Shown here: piece after piece, positions 31,364 through 41,131 of the stretch
How the letters are laid out: each line of letters opens with the position of its first letter
How positions within the stretch are numbered: position 1 is the first letter of the stretch
NCBI GenBank assembly: GCA_016869175.1
Contig: VGEV01000013.1
Coordinates: forward strand, 1-41,131
Length of the DNA stretch: 41,131 nt
Direction: 5' to 3'
Origin: Alphaproteobacteria bacterium
GTDB taxonomy: Bacteria > Pseudomonadota > Alphaproteobacteria > GCA-2731375
Program-made: the position numbers and the translations under genes
The notes under the pieces: generated by a model
The model's database searches: none
What the model saw: the letters and a program-made list of their open reading frames with translations, nothing else
What the model was told of the DNA's origin: nothing

Positions 31364-32701
31364 ATGAACAAGCCGATCACCACCGCCGACGCGCAACCCA
31401 ACAATCTCGACGCCTATTGGATGCCGTTCACCGGCAATCGGCAGTTCAAGAAACAGCCGCGCATGCTGGTGGCGGCCGAAGGCATGCACTACACCAGCCA
31501 CGACGGCCGCCAGATCCTGGACGCCGCCGCCGGCATGTGGTGCGTCAATGCCGGGCATGGCCGGCGCGAGATCTTGGAGGCGGTCAAGGCGCAGGTCGCG
31601 ACCATGGACTACGCGCCGCCTTTCCAGATGGGCCATCCGTTGGCCTTCGAGGTCGCGGCGCGCGTCGCCCGCATCGCGCCGGCCGGCATGGAGCGGGTGT
31701 TCTTCACCAATTCCGGCTCGGAAGCGGTCGATACCGCGCTCAAGATCGCCATCGCCTATCACCGCCTGCGCGGCGAGGGCACGCGCACGCGGCTGATCGG
31801 CCGCGAGCGCGGCTATCACGGCGTGGGCTTCGGCGGCACTTCGGTCGGCGGCATCTCCAGCAACCGCAAGTTCTTCGGCCCGCTGCTGAACGGCGTCGAT
31901 CACTTGCGCCACACCCACGATCTCGCCAAGAACGCCTATAGTCGCGGCCAGCCGGAACACGGCGCCGACCTGGCCGAGGATCTGGAGCGCCTGGTCGCCC
32001 TGCACGATGCCTCGACCATTGCCTGCGTCATCGTCGAGCCGATGGCGGGATCGACCGGCGTGCTGGTGCCGCCAAAGGGTTACCTCGAGCGCTTGCGGCA
32101 GATCTGCGACAGGCACGGCATTCTGCTGATCTTCGACGAGGTGATCACCGGGTTCGGCCGGGTGGGCAAGTCATTCGCCGCCACCCGCTTCGCCATCACG
32201 CCCGACATCATCACCTGCGCCAAGGGCCTGACCAACGGCACCGTGCCGATGGGCGGCGTGATCTGCAAGAACGCGATCTACGAGGCCTTCATGCAGGGGC
32301 CGGAATGGGCGGTCGAACTGTTCCACGGCTATACCTACACGGCGCACCCGCTGGCCTGCGCCGCCAGCCTCGCTTCGCTCGACCTGTTCGAGGCCGAGAA
32401 ACTGTTCGAGCGCACGCTCGAATTGCAGCCCTATTTCGAACAGGCGGTGCATTCGCTGAAGGGCGCGCCGCATGTCGTCGACATCCGCAATATCGGACTG
32501 GTCGCCGGCATCGAGATGGCGCCGCGCCCGGGCGAGCCCGGCAAGCGCGGCTTCGATGCCTTCCTCAAGATCTACGAGAAGGGCGTGCTGCCGCGCGTCA
32601 CCGGCGACATCATCGCGCTGTCGCCGCCCTTGATCGTCGAGCGGCCGCAGATAGACCGCATCGTCGAGACCATCGGCCAGGTGCTGCGCACGCTGAACTA
32701 G
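31364..32701 (+). CDS. class III aminotransferase, beta-alanine:pyruvate type
   Basis: 445 residues, PLP-dependent omega-amino acid transaminase. The PLP Lys287 is in CAKGLTNG, the pyridine-N Asp258 in LIFDEVITGFGR, and phosphate-binding FFTNSGSEAVDT and the early NLDAYWMPFTGNRQF match the BauA-type family. It probably transfers the amino group of beta-alanine (or another omega-amine) to pyruvate, giving malonate semialdehyde and L-alanine. It is the first gene of a plus-strand run with alanine dehydrogenase (8 bases on) and a ureidopropionase-like hydrolase. Substrate is inferred from neighbours. Confidence 0.92.
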   Translation: MNKPITTADAQPNNLDAYWMPFTGNRQFKKQPRMLVAAEGMHYTSHDGRQILDAAAGMWCVNAGHGRREILEAVKAQVATMDYAPPFQMGHPLAFEVAARVARIAPAGMERVFFTNSGSEAVDTALKIAIAYHRLRGEGTRTRLIGRERGYHGVGFGGTSVGGISSNRKFFGPLLNGVDHLRHTHDLAKNAYSRGQPEHGADLAEDLERLVALHDASTIACVIVEPMAGSTGVLVPPKGYLERLRQICDRHGILLIFDEVITGFGRVGKSFAATRFAITPDIITCAKGLTNGTVPMGGVICKNAIYEAFMQGPEWAVELFHGYTYTAHPLACAASLASLDLFEAEKLFERTLELQPYFEQAVHSLKGAPHVVDIRNIGLVAGIEMAPRPGEPGKRGFDAFLKIYEKGVLPRVTGDIIALSPPLIVERPQIDRIVETIGQVLRTLN

Positions 32702-32709
32702 GGGCGGTC

Positions 32710-33834
32710 ATGCGCGTCGGCGTGCCGAAAGAGGTCAAGACCCACGAATACCGCGTTGGCCTGACGCCGGGCAGCGTGCGCGAACTTGTGCGGCGCGGAC
32801 ATCAGGTGGCGGTCGAGCGCGACGCGGGCCACGCCATCGGCCTGGACGACGCGCAGTACCGGGCGGCCGGCGCCGAGATTCTGCCGGACGCGGCCGCGGT
32901 CTGCGAGCGTAGCCATCTCATCGTCAAGGTGAAGGAGCCGCAGTCCTCGGAATACGCCCTGCTGCGCCAGGGCCAGGTGCTGTTCACCTACCTGCACCTG
33001 GCGCCGGCGCCGGAACTGACCCGGGCGCTGTTGGCGGCCGGCATCGTCGGCATCGCCTACGAGACCGTGACGGACGCGCATGGCGGCCTGCCGTTACTGG
33101 CGCCGATGAGCGAGGTGGCCGGCCGCATGTCGATCCAGGCCGGCGCGCATTGCCTGGAGATGGAGCAGGGCGGACGCGGCATGCTGCTGGGCGGCGTGCC
33201 GGGCGTGCCGGCCGCCAGGGTGGTGATCCTGGGCGGCGGCGTGGTCGGCACCAACGCCGCGCGCATGGCCATGGGCCTGGAGGCGCATGTCATGGTGCTG
33301 GACAACAACCTGCGCCGGCTCTACGACCTCGACCTGCAATTCGGCGCCAAGCTGCACACCATCTTCTCCACCGCCGAGGCGGTGGAGGAACACGTATTGT
33401 CGGCCGATCTGGTGATTGGCGCGGTGCTGGTGCCGGGCGGGCAGGCGCCCCGGCTGATGACCGCCAGCATGGTCGAACGCATGAAACGCGGCGCGGTGCT
33501 GGTCGATGTCTCGATCGACCAGGGCGGCTGTTCGGAAACCAGCCGGCCGACGACGCATGCCGAGCCAACCTATCGGGTCGGCGATGTGGTGCATTACTGC
33601 GTTTCCAACATGCCGGGCGCGGTGGCGCGCACCTCCACGTTCGCGCTCAACAACGCGACCTTGCCCTTCGTGCTGGCGCTGGCCGACAAGGGGCCGGTCG
33701 AGGCGATGCGCGCCAGCCCGCATTTGCGCGCCGGCCTCAACGTCATGGCGGGTCAAGTGACGCACGCCGCCGTGGCGCGCGATCTGGGCTTGCCGCATGT
33801 GGCCGCCGATCGGGCGCTCGGCCTTTCGCGATAG
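32710..33834 (+). CDS. ald: alanine dehydrogenase
   Basis: 374 residues, full length for L-alanine dehydrogenase. [20 protein letters not shown], Lys75 in VKVKEP and His96 in FTYLHLA (the catalytic pair), the NAD motif [16 protein letters not shown] and [19 protein letters not shown] are unmistakable. It deaminates L-alanine to pyruvate and ammonia with NAD+. Placed directly after the beta-alanine:pyruvate transaminase it would regenerate the pyruvate acceptor and release nitrogen as ammonium. ATG at 32710, GGGGCGG upstream; eight bases after the previous stop and eight before the next gene. Confidence 0.96.
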   Translation: MRVGVPKEVKTHEYRVGLTPGSVRELVRRGHQVAVERDAGHAIGLDDAQYRAAGAEILPDAAAVCERSHLIVKVKEPQSSEYALLRQGQVLFTYLHLAPAPELTRALLAAGIVGIAYETVTDAHGGLPLLAPMSEVAGRMSIQAGAHCLEMEQGGRGMLLGGVPGVPAARVVILGGGVVGTNAARMAMGLEAHVMVLDNNLRRLYDLDLQFGAKLHTIFSTAEAVEEHVLSADLVIGAVLVPGGQAPRLMTASMVERMKRGAVLVDVSIDQGGCSETSRPTTHAEPTYRVGDVVHYCVSNMPGAVARTSTFALNNATLPFVLALADKGPVEAMRASPHLRAGLNVMAGQVTHAAVARDLGLPHVAADRALGLSR

Positions 33835-33842
33835 GGGGAGCT

Positions 33843-35078
33843 ATGCGGAACCTGCGGATCGACGGCACGCGGCTGTGGGACAGCCTGATGCAACTGGCCA
33901 AGATCGGGGGCACGGCCAAGGGCGGGGTTGCCCGCATCGCGCTGACCGACCTCGACCGTCAGGGGCGCGACCTGTTCGTCGGCTGGTGCCGGGAACTCGG
34001 TTGCGACATCAAGGTGGACGCCGTGGGCAACATCTTCGCCCGCCGCAAGGGCCGACGGAACGAACTCGCCCCGGTGATGACCGGCAGCCATCTCGACAGC
34101 CAGCCGACCGGCGGCAAGTATGACGGCGCCTATGGCGTGATGGCGGGCCTGGAAGTGTTGCGCAGCCTGAACGACCTTGGCATCGAGACCGAACGGCCGG
34201 TCGAGGTGGCGGTGTGGACGAACGAGGAGGGCGCCCGCTACGCCCCGGCGATGATGGGTTCGGGCGTCTATGTCGGCAAGTTCAAGCTGGCGGACATCCA
34301 CAACCTGAAGGACCAGGACAACAAGCGCTTCAAGGACGAACTGGAACGCATCGGCTATCTGGGCGAGGCGCCGATGGGCGGGCGCGAGATCGCCGCCTTC
34401 TTCGAGGTGCATATCGAGCAGGGCCCGATCCTGGAGGCGGAAGGCAAGACCATCGGCATCGTCAAGGGCGCGCAAGGCCAGCGCTGGTTCGACGTGACCG
34501 TGACCGGGCAGGAGGCGCATGCCGGGCCGACGCCGATGCGCCGGCGCAAGGACGCGCTGGTCGGTGCCTCGCGCATCGTCGATTGCGTCAACCGCATCGG
34601 CCTGGACTTCCAGCCGGGCGCCTGTTCGACGGTAGGCCACATGCAGGTCAGGCCGAACTCGCGCAACACCATTCCGGGCCAGGTGTTCTTCACCATCGAC
34701 TTCCGCCACCCCGACGACCAGCGGCTCACGGCCATGAAAGCGGCGCTCGAGGCCGAAGCGGCGCGCATCTGCCAGCAGATTGGCCTGACGCTCGATCTGA
34801 AGGAAATCTGGCACCAGCCGGCGCTGCTTTTCGCCGAGCGTTGCGTCCAGGCGGTCCGGTCAGGCGCCGAGGCGAATGGCTATTCGGCGATGGAGATCGT
34901 CAGCGGCGCCGGCCACGATGCCTGTCACATCGCCACCATTGCGCCGACCGGCATGATCTTCGTGCCCTGCGCCGACGGCATCAGCCACAACGAGGTGGAA
35001 AGCGCCATGCCAGAGGATCTGGCGGCCGGCTGCAATGTGCTGCTGCAGGCCATCGTCGAACGCGCCAACGCGGTCTGA
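33843..35078 (+). CDS. M20 family amidohydrolase (N-carbamoyl-amino acid / ureidopropionase type)
   Basis: 411 residues of the allantoate amidohydrolase / N-carbamoyl-L-amino-acid hydrolase family. Bimetal ligands appear as His83 (GSHLDSQPTGG), Asp94 (KYDGAYG), Glu128/129 (WTNEEG) and His of FEVHIEQGP and GISHNEVE; the dimer lid has GQEAHAGPTPM. N-carbamoyl-beta-alanine, other N-carbamoyl amino acids or allantoate are candidate substrates. Adjacent to beta-alanine transaminase and alanine dehydrogenase, ureidopropionase is most likely. It starts eight bases after ald and completes the plus-strand operon. Confidence 0.9.
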   Translation: MRNLRIDGTRLWDSLMQLAKIGGTAKGGVARIALTDLDRQGRDLFVGWCRELGCDIKVDAVGNIFARRKGRRNELAPVMTGSHLDSQPTGGKYDGAYGVMAGLEVLRSLNDLGIETERPVEVAVWTNEEGARYAPAMMGSGVYVGKFKLADIHNLKDQDNKRFKDELERIGYLGEAPMGGREIAAFFEVHIEQGPILEAEGKTIGIVKGAQGQRWFDVTVTGQEAHAGPTPMRRRKDALVGASRIVDCVNRIGLDFQPGACSTVGHMQVRPNSRNTIPGQVFFTIDFRHPDDQRLTAMKAALEAEAARICQQIGLTLDLKEIWHQPALLFAERCVQAVRSGAEANGYSAMEIVSGAGHDACHIATIAPTGMIFVPCADGISHNEVESAMPEDLAAGCNVLLQAIVERANAV

Positions 35079-35081
35079 ATC

Positions 35082-35426
35082 TCAGCCGAGCTTCGCCAGA
35101 TCGAGCGTCTTAGCCTCGCCCAGCCAGAAGGGGTAGTCGCGGTGGTCGGCGATCTCGTCGCCGGTCCGCGGATGCACCAGCACCGTCAGTCCTTCGCGGT
35201 GCAGCAGCATCCAGGGCACGATGGCGCCGAACAGTTCTGGCGCGAAGGCCACCTGATAGCTCCACATCGGGTGCGGACCGACCGGCTGTTCGTGCCACCG
35301 GCCGATCTGCGCGGCGGGGAAGTCCTTGGCCACCGCCTCGCGCAGGCGCGCCGCCGGCTCGCGCGTGGCGGCGTCGAAATAGACGTGGATATGGTAGCCG
35401 GCGATGGCCGGCGGCGTGGCGCGCAA
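35082..35426 (-). CDS. DOPA 4,5-dioxygenase family protein
   Basis: 114 residues, small ferredoxin-like family: GYHIHVYFD (HxH), AAQIGRWHEQPVGPHPMWSYQVAF and VLVHPRTGDEIADHRDYPFWLG. Plant and fungal members cleave DOPA extradiolically, but bacterial homologues are mostly uncharacterised; metal-binding His residues are all present. The ATG is four bases downstream of the glutaredoxin stop on the same strand, so it lies at the end of the bolA/grx/pur transcript. Role unknown; the gene's stop is three bases from the convergent hydrolase stop. Confidence 0.85.
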   Translation of the reverse strand: MRATPPAIAGYHIHVYFDAATREPAARLREAVAKDFPAAQIGRWHEQPVGPHPMWSYQVAFAPELFGAIVPWMLLHREGLTVLVHPRTGDEIADHRDYPFWLGEAKTLDLAKLG

Positions 35427-35430
35427 CGCC

Positions 35431-35769
35431 TCAGGCGCCGGCGGTGGCCGGCACGCCCTTGTCGGCCAACACCTGCTGCAACTCGCCGGCCTCGAACATC
35501 TCGCGCACGATGTCGCAGCCGCCGATGAACTCGCCCTTGACGTAAAGTTGCGGCACGGTCGGCCAGTTGCTGAATTCCTTGATGCCCTGGCGCAGGCCCG
35601 GATCCTGCAGCACGTCGATGCCGCGGAACTTGACGCCCAGATGCGACAGCACGCCCACCACGGCGGCGGAGAAGCCGCATTGCGGGAAGACCGGCGTGCC
35701 CTTCATGTAGAGCACCACGTCGTTCTCCTGGATGTCCTTGCGGATGCGCTCGAACACGGGGTTGTCCAT
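35431..35769 (-). CDS. grxD: monothiol glutaredoxin, Grx4 family
   Basis: 112 residues. The monothiol motif CGFS is at 31-34 (FPQCGFSAAVVG), with YMKGTPV, WPTVPQLYVKGEFIGGCDI and REMFEAGEL as in Grx4/GrxD. The protein carries or transfers a [2Fe-2S] cluster with BolA partners. ATG at 35769 is used; upstream DNA has AGGAG. The bolA gene is immediately upstream on the same strand (17 bases), the conserved bolA-grxD pair, in turn following purL in the arrangement typical of Alphaproteobacteria. Confidence 0.95.
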   Translation of the reverse strand: MDNPVFERIRKDIQENDVVLYMKGTPVFPQCGFSAAVVGVLSHLGVKFRGIDVLQDPGLRQGIKEFSNWPTVPQLYVKGEFIGGCDIVREMFEAGELQQVLADKGVPATAGA

Positions 35770-35786
35770 GACCTTCTCCTGTCGCG

Positions 35787-36023
35787 TCAATCGGCCGGGG
35801 CCGAGGTTTGCAAGGCCAGCGCGTGCAACTGGCCGCCCATGCGGCCCTGCAACGCCTGGTAGACCATCTGATGCTGCTGCACCCGGCTCCTGCCCTTGAA
35901 GGCGGCAGATACGACCTGCGCGGCATAGTGGTCGCCGTCGCCGCGCAGATCCTCGATATTCACCTGGGCATCCGGCAGGGCAGCCCGGATCAGCTGTTCG
36001 ATCTCCGCCGCGTCCATCGCCAT
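35787..36023 (-). CDS. bolA: BolA family transcriptional/Fe-S assembly protein
   Basis: 78 residues: MAMDAAEIEQLIRAALPDAQ, HYAAQVVSAAFKGRSRVQQHQMVYQAL and GGQLHALALQT. The helix-turn with FKGRSRVQQHQ and the conserved His of LHALALQT are the BolA signature, of the short YrbA/IbaG-like type. It forms a heterocomplex with the CGFS glutaredoxin for Fe-S trafficking. It lies five bases after purL and 17 before grxD. Start is the first ATG; a second in-frame ATG two codons later is possible. Confidence 0.92.
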   Translation of the reverse strand: MAMDAAEIEQLIRAALPDAQVNIEDLRGDGDHYAAQVVSAAFKGRSRVQQHQMVYQALQGRMGGQLHALALQTSAPAD

Positions 36024-36028
36024 GCGTT

Positions 36029-38238
<2,210 letters not shown>

Positions 38239-38242
<4 letters not shown>

Positions 38243-38922
38243 GCGAGGGCGGCGACCAGGCTTTGGAACAGCGCCCGCCCATCGCTGCCGCCGTGCAGCG
38301 GGTCGACCGCCCGCTCGGGGTGCGGCATCAGGCCCAGCACGGTGCGGCCGGCGTTGAACACGCCGGCGATGTCACGGGCCGAGCCGTTGGGATTGGCCGG
38401 GCCCGCCGCCGGCCCCTGGCAATAGCGAAAGGCGACCTGGCCTTCGCCCTCCAGGCGGTCGAGGACATCGGCGTCGGCGAAATACTGCCCGTCATGATGG
38501 GCGATCGGTATCCGCAGCACGCTGCCCGCTTCGCAGGCATTGGTGAACACCGTCTGGCTCTGTTCCACCCGCACATGCACGTCGCGACAGATGAATTTCA
38601 GCCCGGCATTGGGCAACAACGCCCCCGGCAGCAGGCCCGCCTCGGTCAGGATCTGGAAGCCGTTGCAGATGCCCAGCACCGCGACGCCCTGCTTGGCCCG
38701 CTCCACCACCGTGCCCATCACCGGCGAATGCGCCGCCATGGCGCCCGAGCGCAGGTAGTCGCCATAGGAGAAGCCGCCCGGCAGCACGATCAGGTCGAGC
38801 TTCGGCAGTTCCGCCTCGCCGTGCCAGACCATGTGCACCGGCTTGCTGGTTGCCTGTTCCAGCGCGACCTTGACGTCGCGGTCGCAGTTGGACCCCGGGA
38901 AGACGACCACGGCGGCTTTCAT
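38239..38922 (-). CDS. purQ: phosphoribosylformylglycinamidine synthase subunit PurQ
   Basis: 227-residue class I glutamine amidotransferase: [28 protein letters not shown], nucleophile Cys86 in [10 protein letters not shown] and the His/Glu of LMPHPERA. It supplies ammonia to PurL. The ATG at 38922 overlaps the last base of the purS stop (TGATG), and its stop overlaps the purL start. An in-frame upstream extension exists but it runs through purS and is unsupported. Confidence 0.97.
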
Positions 38923-39182
38923 CACCGACCGCCCTGGGGCACGATCTCGATGGCGTAGTTCTCGATCACGGTGTTGGCCAAGAGCCGGCGGCACATCTCG
39001 TCCGCTTGCGCGCGCGCCTTGGCGGGGTCGGTTTCGCTCAAGCTCAGCTCGATCAGTTTGCCCTGGCGCACCTCGGCCACGCCGGTGAAGCCCAGATGGC
39101 CGAGCGCCTGGCCGATCGCCCGACCCTGCGGGTCGAGCACGCCCGGCTTGGGATAGACGTGGACGCGCGCCTTCAGCCCCAT
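38922..39182 (-). CDS. purS: phosphoribosylformylglycinamidine synthase subunit PurS
   Basis: 86 residues: [46 protein letters not shown] and the terminal [12 protein letters not shown]. This small protein links PurQ and PurL and is required in bacteria with split FGAM synthetase. It begins five bases after purC's stop. The frame is open upstream to 39422 in purC, but ATG at 39182 matches the family start. Confidence 0.95.
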   Translation of the reverse strand: MGLKARVHVYPKPGVLDPQGRAIGQALGHLGFTGVAEVRQGKLIELSLSETDPAKARAQADEMCRRLLANTVIENYAIEIVPQGGR

Positions 39183-39187
39183 GCCGG

Positions 39188-39952
39188 CTATTGCATCACC
39201 GCCGGGCCCTTGAGGTCGCGCGGGCCGCCGTCCGGCAGGATGCCGAGCCGGCGCGCCACTTCCTGATAGGCCTCCGCCACGCCACCGAGATCGCGGCGAA
39301 AGCGGTCCTTGTCCAGCTTCTCGTTGCTCTGCGAGTCCCACAGGCGGCAGGAATCCGGGCTGATCTCGTCGGCCAGCACGATGCGCATGTCGTCGCCCTG
39401 CCACAGCCGGCCGAACTCGCACTTGAAATCGACTAGGCGGATGCCGACGCCCATGAACAGGCCATAGAGGAAATCGTTGATGCGCAGCGCCAGCGACATG
39501 ATCTCGTCGATCTCGCCGGGCGTGGCCCAGGAGAAGCAGGTGATGTGCTCCTCGGTTACCAGCGGGTCCTTCAACTCGTCGGACTTGTAGTAGTACTCGA
39601 CGATGGAGCGCGGCAGCGGCGTACCCTCGGCCACGCCCAGGCGCTGGCTGAGGCTGCCCGCCGCGACGTTGCGGACAACCACTTCGAGCGGAATAATCTC
39701 AACCTCACGAATAAGTTGTTCGCGCATGTTGAGGCGACGCATGAAGTGCGTCGGCACCCCGATCTCGCTGAGGCGCGTCATGATGTACTCGGAGATGCGG
39801 TTGTTCAGCACCCCCTTGCCGGTGATGATGCCGCGCTTCTCGTTGTTGAAGGCGGTGGCATCGTCCTTGAAGTACTGCACCAGCGTACCCGGCTCGGGCC
39901 CCTCGAACAGCACCTTGGCCTTGCCCTCGTAGACCTTCCTGCGTCTGGCCAT
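39188..39952 (-). CDS. purC: phosphoribosylaminoimidazole-succinocarboxamide synthase
   Basis: 254 residues, the SAICAR synthetase: [56 protein letters not shown] and [13 protein letters not shown] are all diagnostic. It joins CAIR and aspartate with ATP in purine synthesis. It is first of the purC-S-Q-L-bolA-grxD unit. A promoter (TTGTCA-17-TATGGT) and GC-rich hairpin lie upstream, and GAGG forms a ribosome site. Confidence 0.97.
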   Translation of the reverse strand: MARRRKVYEGKAKVLFEGPEPGTLVQYFKDDATAFNNEKRGIITGKGVLNNRISEYIMTRLSEIGVPTHFMRRLNMREQLIREVEIIPLEVVVRNVAAGSLSQRLGVAEGTPLPRSIVEYYYKSDELKDPLVTEEHITCFSWATPGEIDEIMSLALRINDFLYGLFMGVGIRLVDFKCEFGRLWQGDDMRIVLADEISPDSCRLWDSQSNEKLDKDRFRRDLGGVAEAYQEVARRLGILPDGGPRDLKGPAVMQ

Positions 39953-39981
39953 GACCGAACCTCGCCGAGGGCAACGGGCCT

Positions 39982-40009
39982 ACGACGGCCGGCGGCTGCC
40001 GCCGGTCGT
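39982..40009 (-). other. GC-rich imperfect palindrome in the purC leader
   Basis: CGGCGGC (39990-39996) and GCCGCCG (39998-40004) with outer ACGAC (39982-39986)/GTCGT (40005-40009) and a three-base bulge. It begins at about the predicted purC +1, so in RNA it would form a 5' hairpin about 30 bases before the ATG; no purine-riboswitch core is seen. Confidence 0.4.
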
Positions 40010-40016
40010 TCGCCGC

Positions 40017-40045
40017 ACCATAGCCGAAGCCCCGCCGGATGACAA
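40017..40045 (-). promoter_or_regulatory. purC operon promoter
   Basis: Minus strand TTGTCA (40045-40040), 17 bases, TATGGT (40022-40017); good match to sigma-70 consensus, leader about 58 bases. Confidence 0.55.
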
Positions 40046-40097
40046 CGCGAGCCCCCGGATTCGTCCGGCCGCCAGCCACAGATAGTGACTTGCGAGA

Positions 40098-40122
40098 AGC
40101 ACCACCGGCACGGCATGGTGCT
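40098..40122. repeat. inverted repeat upstream of the zeta-subunit gene
   Basis: AGCACCA (40098-40104) and TGGTGCT (40116-40122), perfect 7-base arms with an 11-base loop, 41 bases before the ATG at 40164; possible operator or leader hairpin. Confidence 0.35.
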
Positions 40123-40163
40123 GGCGCCCGCGAGTCTCGTCGGCGGACAGGAGAGGCAAAGGC

Positions 40164-40484
40164 ATGAGCAGCTTCGACCAACGCGAGAAGGCGTTCGAGA
40201 AGAAGTACGAACACGACCAGATGTTTGCCTTCAAGGTGAATGCGCGGCGCAACAAGCTGTTGGGCCTGTGGGCGGCCGCGCAGCTGGGGCTCGGCGGCAG
40301 CGAGGCCGATGCCTATGCCAAGCAGGTGGTGCAGGCCGACTTCACCAAGCCGGGCGACGACGACGTACTGGCCAAGGTGCTGGGCGATCTGCAGGGCAAG
40401 GGGCTGGACGTTTCCGAGCACCGGGTGCGCCGGCAGATGAACGAATTGCTGAGCGTCGCCAAGGAGCAAGTCGCCAGCGAGTAG
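40164..40484 (+). CDS. DUF1476 protein, F1-ATPase inhibitor zeta subunit
   Basis: 106 residues: FDQREKAFEKKYEHDQMFAF, ARRNKLLGLWAAAQLG, the Ala/Asp-rich helix EADAYAKQVVQADF and the C-terminal VSEHRVRRQMNELL. This matches DUF1476, the alphaproteobacterial zeta protein whose N-terminal inhibitory helix blocks ATP hydrolysis by F1. It is divergent from purC, the synteny usual in Alphaproteobacteria, which strengthens the taxon call. GGAGAGGC lies upstream of the ATG as ribosome site. Confidence 0.93.
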   Translation: MSSFDQREKAFEKKYEHDQMFAFKVNARRNKLLGLWAAAQLGLGGSEADAYAKQVVQADFTKPGDDDVLAKVLGDLQGKGLDVSEHRVRRQMNELLSVAKEQVASE

Positions 40485-40494
40485 GCGGGGTCTG

Positions 40495-40920
40495 TTGCCG
40501 CCCGCCCTGGCCGTGGCGGCCCTGCTGCTGGCGATGGCCGGCTGCGGCTTCGGGCCGGGCCAGCGGATCAAGCAGCCGGTGCTGACGGGGCCCGCGATCC
40601 AGGAGGTGCTGGCCGGCAACACCCTGCATGGCAGGACCGCGGCGGGGGCGGCGATCGACCTGTACTATCGGCCCGACGGCACCGTGTTCGCCGCCGGGCG
40701 GGAACGCTCCGGCGTGGCGTTCGCCGACCGCGGCCGCTGGTCGGTCGAGGACGACCGGATCTGCACCCGGTTCCAGGCCATCCGCGGCCGCGTCAAGCTC
40801 TGCGAGTGGGTGACGCAGAGCGGCGAGGATCTGCGCACCTACGAACCGCTCGGCCGGCCGAGCGCCAGCGGCGTGATCGAGCCGGGCGACAGCCGCGGCC
40901 TGGATGCCGGCGCCGGCTAA
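40495..40920 (+). CDS. putative lipoprotein of unknown function
   Basis: 141 residues from a TTG start behind GGCGGGG, ten bases after the zeta gene stop. A short signal sequence (PPALAVAALLLAMAGC) ends at Cys17 in a lipobox-like LAMAGC, so the mature protein should be lipid-anchored; Met at -3 is slightly atypical. The rest is a small beta-rich domain with YYRPDGTVFAAG and GRWSVEDDRICTRF, two Cys (ICTRF, KLCEW) that may form a disulphide, and a Gly/Ser/Ala tail. The pattern resembles small periplasmic beta-barrel domains but no family is recognised. Probably cotranscribed with the zeta gene. Confidence 0.75.
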   Translation: MPPALAVAALLLAMAGCGFGPGQRIKQPVLTGPAIQEVLAGNTLHGRTAAGAAIDLYYRPDGTVFAAGRERSGVAFADRGRWSVEDDRICTRFQAIRGRVKLCEWVTQSGEDLRTYEPLGRPSASGVIEPGDSRGLDAGAG

Positions 40921-41099
40921 CCGCGCCGCCGCAGCCGCGCCAAGCCAACGAGAGCGAGCCCGAACAGGCCAAGGCTCGCCGGTTCCGACACCGGTATCGC
41001 ATAATGGACACCTCGAAGAACCCCATCATTGACGACGAAGCATCGCCGATGAGGGCATGGCCTGCGGCCCAGCCTGCGGATTGGGTGCTGTGGCGGGGT
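40917..41099 (-). pseudogene. PEP-CTERM protein, C-terminal remnant
   Basis: The minus strand encodes AIPVSEPASLGLFGLALVG followed by LARLRRRG and TAG at 40917-40919. This is a complete PEP-CTERM sorting tail: a V-x-E-P motif, one hydrophobic segment and an Arg cluster, which exosortase/archaeosortase-type systems cleave. Immediately upstream the frame still looks protein-like (FVVNDGVLRGVHY) but then turns into unlikely sequence and meets a stop at 41100-41102; no ATG, GTG or TTG start lies before the motif within the open part. So the body of the protein is missing, either cut by rearrangement or frameshift beyond. Tail is certain as pattern; pseudogene status inferred. Confidence 0.6.
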
Positions 41100-41131
41100 C
41101 TATTTGGTCTGCGGTGGCGTGTCGATGCAGT
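41049..41131 (+). CDS. possible partial ORF at the window edge
   Basis: An ATG at 41049 opens a plus-strand frame to the end of the window (27 codons; MRAWPAAQPADWVLW then RGLFGLRWRVDAV). Trp-rich, no recognised family, weak GACGAAG upstream. It overlaps the PEP-CTERM remnant in antisense, so only one of the two is likely to be coding here. Weak evidence. Confidence 0.2.
   Translation, partial: MRAWPAAQPADWVLWRGLFGLRWRVDA

Overview
The window is GC-rich (high G/C at third codon positions), densely coding DNA with frequent 1-8 bp start/stop overlaps. Two blocks point to an alphaproteobacterium, probably Rhodospirillales-like: the purC-purS-purQ-purL-bolA-grxD run (39952 down to 35431) and, divergent from it, a DUF1476 / F1-ATPase zeta-subunit gene (40164-40484). 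No rRNA, tRNA, CRISPR array, insertion sequence or phage gene was seen, and no gene-free stretch exceeds 300 bases.

Layout. 1-133: C-terminal-directed piece of flagellar P-ring gene flgI, abutting a dienelactone hydrolase gene with no flgI 5' part. 947-5460: a five-gene plus-strand operon (small SCP2-like protein, alpha/beta hydrolase, TcuA-like flavoprotein dehydrogenase, 3-hydroxyisobutyrate-dehydrogenase-family enzyme, isocitrate-lyase-family C-C lyase) that looks like a carboxylate-degradation pathway I cannot match to a described one. 5433-7987: class III cyclase and cell-wall amidase on the minus strand. 8020-20059: acyl-CoA dehydrogenase, acyl-CoA ligase, two SDRs, isochorismatase-fold protein, carboxyltransferase beta subunit, double-hotdog thioesterase, PhyH oxygenase, ABM monooxygenase, EamA exporter, CaiB-type CoA transferase and an enolase-superfamily enzyme: accessory acyl-CoA and hydroxy-acid catabolism. 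20159-23522: a small unknown ORF, a mandelate-racemase homologue, and an EmrA adaptor with its MarR repressor. 23660-26232: SDR, then mtnA fused by a 4-bp overlap to a FucA-like class II aldolase (methylthio-ribose salvage by the DHAP shunt). 26265-29835: three acyl-CoA dehydrogenases, two of them a tandem duplication. 29842-35078: amidase, beta-alanine:pyruvate transaminase, alanine dehydrogenase and an N-carbamoyl-amino-acid amidohydrolase, which together can turn ureidopropionate/beta-alanine nitrogen into ammonia. 35082-39952: a DOPA-dioxygenase-family protein, monothiol glutaredoxin, BolA and the purine genes. 40164-41131: zeta subunit, lipoprotein, and the tail of a PEP-CTERM protein without its body.

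The genes suggest a metabolically versatile heterotroph that degrades carboxylic acids, CoA thioesters and amides. Most regulation that can be read directly is promoter-level: several TTGnnn-17-TAnnnT promoters, a MarR operator overlapping its own promoter, and two genes (marR, mtnA) whose start codons fall at the predicted +1, suggesting leaderless mRNAs.

All functional calls come from reading translated motifs by eye; no database search or alignment was run.
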